Shown here piece after piece: positions 58,969 to 64,000 of a DNA stretch of 64,000 nt. Under the pieces are notes generated by a model. That model was not told the DNA's origin. It saw only the letters and a list, made by a program, of their open reading frames with translations, and made no database searches. The number at the start of each line of letters is the position of its first letter. Position 1 is the first letter of the stretch. Made by a program: the position numbers and the translations under genes. Source of the stretch: Erythrobacter ani. Lineage in GTDB: Bacteria > Pseudomonadota > Alphaproteobacteria > Sphingomonadales > Sphingomonadaceae. Where the stretch lies: NCBI RefSeq assembly GCF_019204025.1, contig NZ_JAGSPB010000002.1, positions 1,116,001-1,180,000 of the forward strand. The letters are read 5' to 3'.

Positions 58969-60102
58969 GTGGCTTCAGACGAGGTCGCGAATGGGCCGGC
59001 TGCGAACATTTCAAACGTGCACGCACACATGATGGAAAAGCCATCAGCTGATGCGCAAATCGGGGGACTGATCTTTGCGATGGTTCTGATCGACCCCGAC
59101 GGCTGCATTGCAGAAGCAAATCATGCTGCGGAAAATCTCCTCGGCCAGAGCTCTAAACGCCTGACCGGACGAAGTGTTTCGGAGGTTCTCACCGGCTTAG
59201 AAGAGCGGGTGGTGCAAAAGCTCTCGGTTAACGATGCGGCGTTGGTCGCACGCGACATTCGGATCGAGGCGAGAGATGCGGAAACGCGGGTTAACCTGAC
59301 CGTTTCTCCGCTTGGCGGCTTTCCTGGGTGGAGGGTTGTTACCATCTCGGAGGTCTCCCACGAAGACACCGCGAGAGAGGCAGAACTCAGCGCGACCATC
59401 GGCGCGCCTTCGATCCTCGCGCACGAGATCAAGAACCCGCTCTCGGCCATTCGCGGGGCAGGGCAGCTCGTTGCGCGAAAGCTTCCCCAGAAAGACAAGA
59501 AGCTAGCCCGGATGATCACCGACGAAGTCGATCGGATCGCGCGGCTAATCGACCGGATGCAACAATTGGGCAGCACTCAGACCGAGCCCGTAGCACCGGT
59601 CAATCCCCACGAAGCCATCCGGAGCGCGATCGCAACGGTACGCGCCGCCGGAGCGAGGCAGGTCGAGATCCTTGAGGAGTTTGATCCCTCTCTTCCCCCG
59701 GTTCTGGCCAATCGCGACGCGCTGGAGCAAGTTATCATCAACCTCATTTCGAATGCGCGCGATGCAGCTGCTGGCGCCGAGGATACCCCACAAATTACAG
59801 TGCAGACCCGGTTTGTCAGCGGGCTAGCGTTCAGCGCAATCCGTCTCGGCCGGGCGGTGAGATTGCCGATCGAGATTACCGTCACGGACAACGGCGGCGG
59901 TATCGATAAGGCTTTGCGCGATCATGTGTTTGAACCGTTTGTCTCTTCGAAGAAGTCAGGACAGGGCTTGGGGCTTGCTCTGGTCAGAAAACTGGTGAGG
60001 GACATGAATGGCAGCGTTAGCCACGAACGGGATGTTCGGGCAGGGCGGACCCATTTCCGCCTCCACCTTCCGCAGGCTTCGCACACCGAGAGGAAGTCCT
60101 GA
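58969..60102 (+). CDS. ntrB: Nitrogen regulation sensor histidine kinase NtrB
   Basis: A soluble bifunctional kinase/phosphatase for NtrC, controlled by PII in nitrogen status. I choose the GTG at 58969, two bases after dusB, giving 377 residues. PAS domain about 30-130, HisKA with His152 in ILAHEIKNPLSAI, then the ATPase domain: N-box NLISNARDA, DNGGGID and GQGLGLALV. The longer open frame that starts at 58804 lies within dusB. Confidence 0.93.
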   Translation: MASDEVANGPAANISNVHAHMMEKPSADAQIGGLIFAMVLIDPDGCIAEANHAAENLLGQSSKRLTGRSVSEVLTGLEERVVQKLSVNDAALVARDIRIEARDAETRVNLTVSPLGGFPGWRVVTISEVSHEDTAREAELSATIGAPSILAHEIKNPLSAIRGAGQLVARKLPQKDKKLARMITDEVDRIARLIDRMQQLGSTQTEPVAPVNPHEAIRSAIATVRAAGARQVEILEEFDPSLPPVLANRDALEQVIINLISNARDAAAGAEDTPQITVQTRFVSGLAFSAIRLGRAVRLPIEITVTDNGGGIDKALRDHVFEPFVSSKKSGQGLGLALVRKLVRDMNGSVSHERDVRAGRTHFRLHLPQASHTERKS

Positions 60103-61538
60103 TGCGTCGAGCCAGCGGTGGAAACGTGCTGCTCGTTGAGGACGACTCCGCAATCGCGACAGTCATCACTGCCGCATTGGAGGATGAAGGTTTCCGGATC
60201 GAGCATTGTACCAGTATTGCCGCGCGTGATGGGTGGCTGCGAGGGCATCCGTTCGACGTAATGTTGACCGACGTCATGCTCGAAGATGGCGACGGATTGG
60301 CCAGCCTCGACAGGGTTCGCAAAGCCGCGCCGAACATGCCTGTGATTGTGCTTTCGGCGCAGAACACGCTCGATACGGCTGTCAGGGCGAGTGACAGTGA
60401 CGCGTTTGAATACTTTCCAAAGCCGTTCGATCTCGACGAGCTGGTTCAGGCAGTGCAGCAGGCATGCGGCGAGACTGCAAGCGGCGCGAGCATGCCCGAT
60501 CATCCCGAAGACGACGGGATGCCGCTGGTCGGCCGCAGCCAGGCGATGCAGAGTGTATACCGGATGATTACGCGGGTCCTGCGGAACGATCTCACCGTCT
60601 TGGTCACTGGAGAAAGCGGGACGGGGAAAGAGCTGGTGGCCGAAGCGATCCATCAGCTCGGGAGCCGCCGGTCGGGACCCTTTGTGGCTGTAAACACCGC
60701 AGCCATTCCTGGCGATCTCATCGAAAGTGAATTGTTCGGCCACGAAAAAGGCGCGTTTACTGGTGCGGTTGCCCAGGCCATCGGGAAGTTCGAGCAGGCT
60801 AATGGCGGAACGCTGTTTCTTGACGAAATCGGTGACATGCCGGCGGAGGCCCAGACCAGGCTTCTCCGCGCGCTCCAATCGGGCCGGATCAGGCGGGTCG
60901 GAGGGCGGCAGGAAATCGCGGTCGACGTCCGCATCGTTGCCGCGACCAATCGCGACCTCATCCCCATGATCTCCGCGGGTACCTTCCGGGAAGATCTATA
61001 TTACCGGCTCAATGTCGTTCCCATCGAGCTGCCGCCACTTCGCGACCGCAGGGAAGACATTGACGTGCTGTGCCAGCACTTCCTGTCGCAAGCGGTCGAA
61101 GAAGGGCTGCCGCGCCGCCAGTTATCCAGCGACGCTCTCGAATTGCTCAGGGCGCGCAATTGGCGCGGCAATGTTCGGGAGTTGCGCAACGTGGTCTACC
61201 GGCTCGTCCTAATGGCCAGGGATGATGTGATCGATCCCAGCAGTCTCTCGGACATCTTGGGCAATGAGCAGCTCCCTATCGGTCAGGGAGAGGATCGATC
61301 GGAAAGCGGAATCGCGCAAGCGCTCGACGTGTGGCTCGACGCGGAGAATCCTCCAGCGGGTGCGGTTTATGCGCAAGCCATCGCCGCCTTTGAAAAGCCG
61401 CTCATCGAGCATGCACTGGGTCGCACGAGCGGCAATCAGCTTCGCGCGGCGAAATTGCTCGGCATCAATCGGAACACGCTGAGGAAGAGGATTGGTGAAC
61501 TCGGGATCGAACCTGATCGCTTCGCACGACCGCTTTAA
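60102..61538 (+). CDS. ntrC: Nitrogen regulation response regulator NtrC
   Basis: 478 residues, sigma-54 activator. Receiver domain with the phospho-acceptor Asp57 in MLTDVML. AAA+ domain with Walker A GESGTGKE at 170-177 and the sigma-54 contact GAFTGA at 217-222. Fis-type HTH at the C-terminus, QLRAAKLLGINRNTLRKRI. It activates nitrogen-assimilation genes when phosphorylated by NtrB. The start overlaps the ntrB stop (TGATG). Confidence 0.97.
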   Translation: MRRASGGNVLLVEDDSAIATVITAALEDEGFRIEHCTSIAARDGWLRGHPFDVMLTDVMLEDGDGLASLDRVRKAAPNMPVIVLSAQNTLDTAVRASDSDAFEYFPKPFDLDELVQAVQQACGETASGASMPDHPEDDGMPLVGRSQAMQSVYRMITRVLRNDLTVLVTGESGTGKELVAEAIHQLGSRRSGPFVAVNTAAIPGDLIESELFGHEKGAFTGAVAQAIGKFEQANGGTLFLDEIGDMPAEAQTRLLRALQSGRIRRVGGRQEIAVDVRIVAATNRDLIPMISAGTFREDLYYRLNVVPIELPPLRDRREDIDVLCQHFLSQAVEEGLPRRQLSSDALELLRARNWRGNVRELRNVVYRLVLMARDDVIDPSSLSDILGNEQLPIGQGEDRSESGIAQALDVWLDAENPPAGAVYAQAIAAFEKPLIEHALGRTSGNQLRAAKLLGINRNTLRKRIGELGIEPDRFARPL

Positions 61539-61608
61539 CGCACAATCCGGGTCTAACTAACGAATACCTCTTGCATAATTGCAACACTCGCGTTGTAACT
61601 CAGCAACG

Positions 61609-63834
61609 ATGGCCAGTACCGCGTCACCATCCCAGTCCCAATCACCGCGACAGTTACCCCGGTGGTGGAGGCAGTTTGTCGTGTCGTCGCGGCGCGCCAA
61701 TGTTTACCGTCTGTTCGAAGTTCTGGCAGTGGCCTCGCTGATCATGGCCATCATCGCCAATTACTTCGCCTATTCGGGCGATGCGCAGCAGGGCGAGCTC
61801 GCCTCACCGATGGAAGTGACCTTGTTGCTGATGTCGGTTCTGGTCCCGGCGATGGGGCTTCTCATTCTAAGCGGTCGCCGGCTCGCACTCAAAAGGGCGG
61901 CCGGCAGCACTGCCAGGCTTCACGTACGTCTTGTCTTCTTCTTCTCGATGGTTGCCGCCGTCCCGACCTTGTTGGTGTCGGGATTTGCGGCGTTCCTGTT
62001 CCAGACCGGGGTCGATTTTTGGTATTCGGATGAATCTCGCGGATTGATGGAAAACGCCAACGAACTGGCGCAAAGCTATTACGACGCGAACCAGCGTGAC
62101 GTGCAAGATGAAACCATCACTATGGCGAGCGACATGCGCGTGATTCTTGAACGGGTGCCGATCACCGAGCAGGACTTTGCCGATTTTTACGCGTTTCAGG
62201 CGCAGTCACGGGACATCTCCGAAAGCGTTATCCTGCAGCGCCTCGCAGACGGCAGCCTTCGTACCGCCGCGACATACGAACTGCTCGCAGACAATCGCCC
62301 GATCGAGTTCAGTGAAGAGGTCCTGCCCCAACTGGATGACGGGGAATTTGTGGTCGTGCGAGGCAGCCCGGATCGGATCGCTGCGCTCGCCGCGATCGAC
62401 CGCGATAGCGGGATCTATCTCTACAATGCGCGAAATACTGAGGCGACCATGTTCAATTCATGGACGCGCGCACAGGCGGTCGCATCGGCTTACGAAACTC
62501 TGACCGATGAATCGAGTACCCTGCAGTTACGGTTCAACGCGGCGCTTGTCGTGGTGAGCCTGTTGTTGGTTTGCATTGCAGTTTGGTTTGCCCTTCGATT
62601 TGCCGACCGGCAGGTAGAACCGCTCACCGATTTGGTCGGGGCGGCGCGGAAAGTCGGGCAAGGCAACTTCGCTCTCAGGGTAGAGGGCAGGACGGGAGCC
62701 GATGAGATCGGTCTCCTGAACCGCGCGTTCAACCGGATGACCGCGCAGTTGGAGAAACAAACCGAAGCGCTTGTGAGCGCGAACCGCCAGATCGACGACC
62801 GCAGGGCGTTCATGGAGGCTGTGCTCGAATCGGTCAGCGCTGGTGTCATTTCGGTCGATGAAAACAGCAACGTCATGCTCATGAACGAATCTGCGCAGGT
62901 GTTGCTCGGAGAGGAAGGAGCAGACGATCTCGTTGGCCAGTCGCTTGACACACTCTCTCCCGAAATATGCCAGATGGTTCAAGCGGGACAGCAACGCGCC
63001 ATTGTCAGCCATGCCAAGGGGAGCGAATTTCTCACGCTTGCGGTCAAAGTCGCACCGGGAAGCCGCGGGCATGTGATCACGTTTGAAGATATCACGCGGC
63101 AATTGCTCGATCAGAGGCAAGCTGCCTGGTCCGATGTCGCCCGCCGCATTGCACACGAAATCAAGAACCCGCTTACACCGATCCAACTCGCGACCGAGCG
63201 GCTGAAGCGACGTTATCGCAAGCAGGTCGAAGAGGCCGATGGAGAACTGTTTGATGAGCTGACCAGCACCATCGTTCGCCAGGTCGGTGACTTGCGCAAG
63301 ATGGTGGATGAATTTTCGTCGTTCGCGCGGCTGCCGAAACCGGTTTTCCGCGCAGAGGATGCGGTCGATCTGGTGCGGCAAGCGGTATTTCTCCAGGAGG
63401 TCGCACATCCCGGTATCGAATTCAGCGTATCGGCGGGCCAGCTCGACCAGCGGAGTATCAGCTGCGACCGGCACCAGATGGGTCAGGCGATGACCAACGT
63501 TCTCAAGAATGCGGTCGAGGCGATCGAGGCACGCGCTGCTGAAGCTGACGATGTATACGCTGGACAGATATCGGTCGTCATTACCGGCGACGACGAAATG
63601 ATCGCTGTTCAGGTCGAGGACAATGGTATCGGCCTGCCGCAGGACCGCGACCGCCTGACCGAACCCTATATGACCACGCGCGAGAAAGGTACCGGTCTTG
63701 GCCTGGCCATCGTCAACAAGATCGTCGATGAGCATGGCGGCGAGATGAGCTTCGCCAGCACAGACACAGGCGGTTCGCGCGTCACTTTGCAATTCGCCCG
63801 CGATCCTCAAGTTTCAGCCGGAGAGCTCGCATGA
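61609..63834 (+). CDS. ntrY: Sensor histidine kinase NtrY
   Basis: A membrane kinase of the NtrY-NtrX pair, involved in nitrogen and redox responses in Alphaproteobacteria. 741 residues from ATG 61609. N-terminal membrane helices, a periplasmic sensory region, a HAMP domain (LRFADRQVEPLTDLVGAARK), a PAS domain, and HisKA/HATPase. The H-box is ARRIAHEIKNPLTPIQLA, N-box NVLKNAVEAI, and G2 GTGLGLAIV. A TTG at 61579 is in frame but unlikely. It is about 70 bases after ntrC, so a second promoter may exist. Confidence 0.95.
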   Translation: MASTASPSQSQSPRQLPRWWRQFVVSSRRANVYRLFEVLAVASLIMAIIANYFAYSGDAQQGELASPMEVTLLLMSVLVPAMGLLILSGRRLALKRAAGSTARLHVRLVFFFSMVAAVPTLLVSGFAAFLFQTGVDFWYSDESRGLMENANELAQSYYDANQRDVQDETITMASDMRVILERVPITEQDFADFYAFQAQSRDISESVILQRLADGSLRTAATYELLADNRPIEFSEEVLPQLDDGEFVVVRGSPDRIAALAAIDRDSGIYLYNARNTEATMFNSWTRAQAVASAYETLTDESSTLQLRFNAALVVVSLLLVCIAVWFALRFADRQVEPLTDLVGAARKVGQGNFALRVEGRTGADEIGLLNRAFNRMTAQLEKQTEALVSANRQIDDRRAFMEAVLESVSAGVISVDENSNVMLMNESAQVLLGEEGADDLVGQSLDTLSPEICQMVQAGQQRAIVSHAKGSEFLTLAVKVAPGSRGHVITFEDITRQLLDQRQAAWSDVARRIAHEIKNPLTPIQLATERLKRRYRKQVEEADGELFDELTSTIVRQVGDLRKMVDEFSSFARLPKPVFRAEDAVDLVRQAVFLQEVAHPGIEFSVSAGQLDQRSISCDRHQMGQAMTNVLKNAVEAIEARAAEADDVYAGQISVVITGDDEMIAVQVEDNGIGLPQDRDRLTEPYMTTREKGTGLGLAIVNKIVDEHGGEMSFASTDTGGSRVTLQFARDPQVSAGELA

Positions 63835-63880
63835 AGCGTCGCCGGCCCCCCTCAGCCTCAAGACCCCTAAGGAGCCTCGC

Positions 63881-64000
63881 ATGGCGCTCGAAATCCTGAT
63901 TGTCGACGATGAACGCGATATCCGCGATCTTGTTGCCGGAGTTCTGGGAGACGAAGGCTACGAGTGCCGCACTGCAGCGGAAAGCACGAGCGCGCTCGCC
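63881..64000 (+). CDS. ntrX: Response regulator NtrX, N-terminal part (partial)
   Basis: The first 40 codons of a response regulator, cut off by the window end. The receiver opening ILIVDDERDIRDLV is visible, with the Asp pair for magnesium. AAGGAG lies six bases before ATG. Position after ntrY identifies it as NtrX. Confidence 0.93.
   Translation, partial: MALEILIVDDERDIRDLVAGVLGDEGYECRTAAESTSALA

Overview
The window is a 64 kb stretch of GC-rich, gene-dense chromosome from an alphaproteobacterium. It is most likely a member of Sphingomonadales, family Erythrobacteraceae (Erythrobacter/Altererythrobacter-like). The evidence is the gene content and order (nuoMN-birA-coaX-rnj-DUF1467, an ispDF fusion, ntrBC-ntrYX, an E1-beta subunit with its own lipoyl domain, a GTTC-N7-GTTC SOS box), frequent GTG/TTG starts and many ATGA or TGATG start/stop overlaps. 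I see no insertion sequence, prophage, CRISPR array or rRNA. Only one tRNA, Arg-CCU, is present. Almost everything is housekeeping or family-conserved.

Layout. 1-5.3 kb: end of the complex I operon (nuoM partial, nuoN), then biotin ligase, type III pantothenate kinase, RNase J and a small membrane protein. 5.3-7.8 kb: a long membrane-anchored coiled-coil protein on the minus strand. 7.9-12 kb: a four-gene plus-strand cluster of an Hpt-like protein, a nucleotidyltransferase-like membrane protein, an unassigned helical protein and a histidine-kinase-like protein. Both expected phospho-accepting histidines are absent, so this is the most unusual block in the window. 12-15 kb: gltX-gltA. 15-18 kb: comEC facing lexA, with a clear LexA-regulated promoter. 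18-26.8 kb: a minus-strand run ppiD-trpE-(hydrolase, lipoprotein, peptidase)-trpG-trpD-trpC-moaC-moeA. 29-32 kb: tpiA, secG, pyrG, followed by a 451-bp intergenic region with several hairpins and a strong terminator (possible small RNA).

32.4-40 kb: a small heat-shock gene with a sigma-32-type promoter and a ROSE-like RNA thermometer, glutaredoxin, a nitrilase-family enzyme, DUF1178, tRNA-Arg, a haloalkane dehalogenase-MFS pair, mscS, ftsB, pdhA and pdhB. 41-43 kb: three Tad-pilus TadE/G-type genes. 43-51 kb: an NDUFAF6-like protein, an EF-hand protein, trmFO, a YhhN protein, gyrA and a secreted TPR protein. 51-54 kb: a NYN-LOTUS protein and a bicarbonate-handling set (SbtA-like transporter, SbtB-like PII protein, beta-carbonic anhydrase). 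54-64 kb: a lipoprotein, lipA, a COQ10/RatA-type protein, pncC, ispDF, dusB, then the nitrogen regulators ntrB, ntrC, ntrY and the start of ntrX.

Functional links that can be read from the order are: inorganic carbon handling (sbtA-sbtB-carbonic anhydrase); tryptophan synthesis with three unrelated genes inside the run; SOS control at lexA; heat control at hsp20 at both transcription and translation; a two-pair nitrogen-sensing locus behind dusB; and a dehalogenase translationally coupled to a transporter. All functions are inferred from sequence motifs and family knowledge; nothing was searched or computed.
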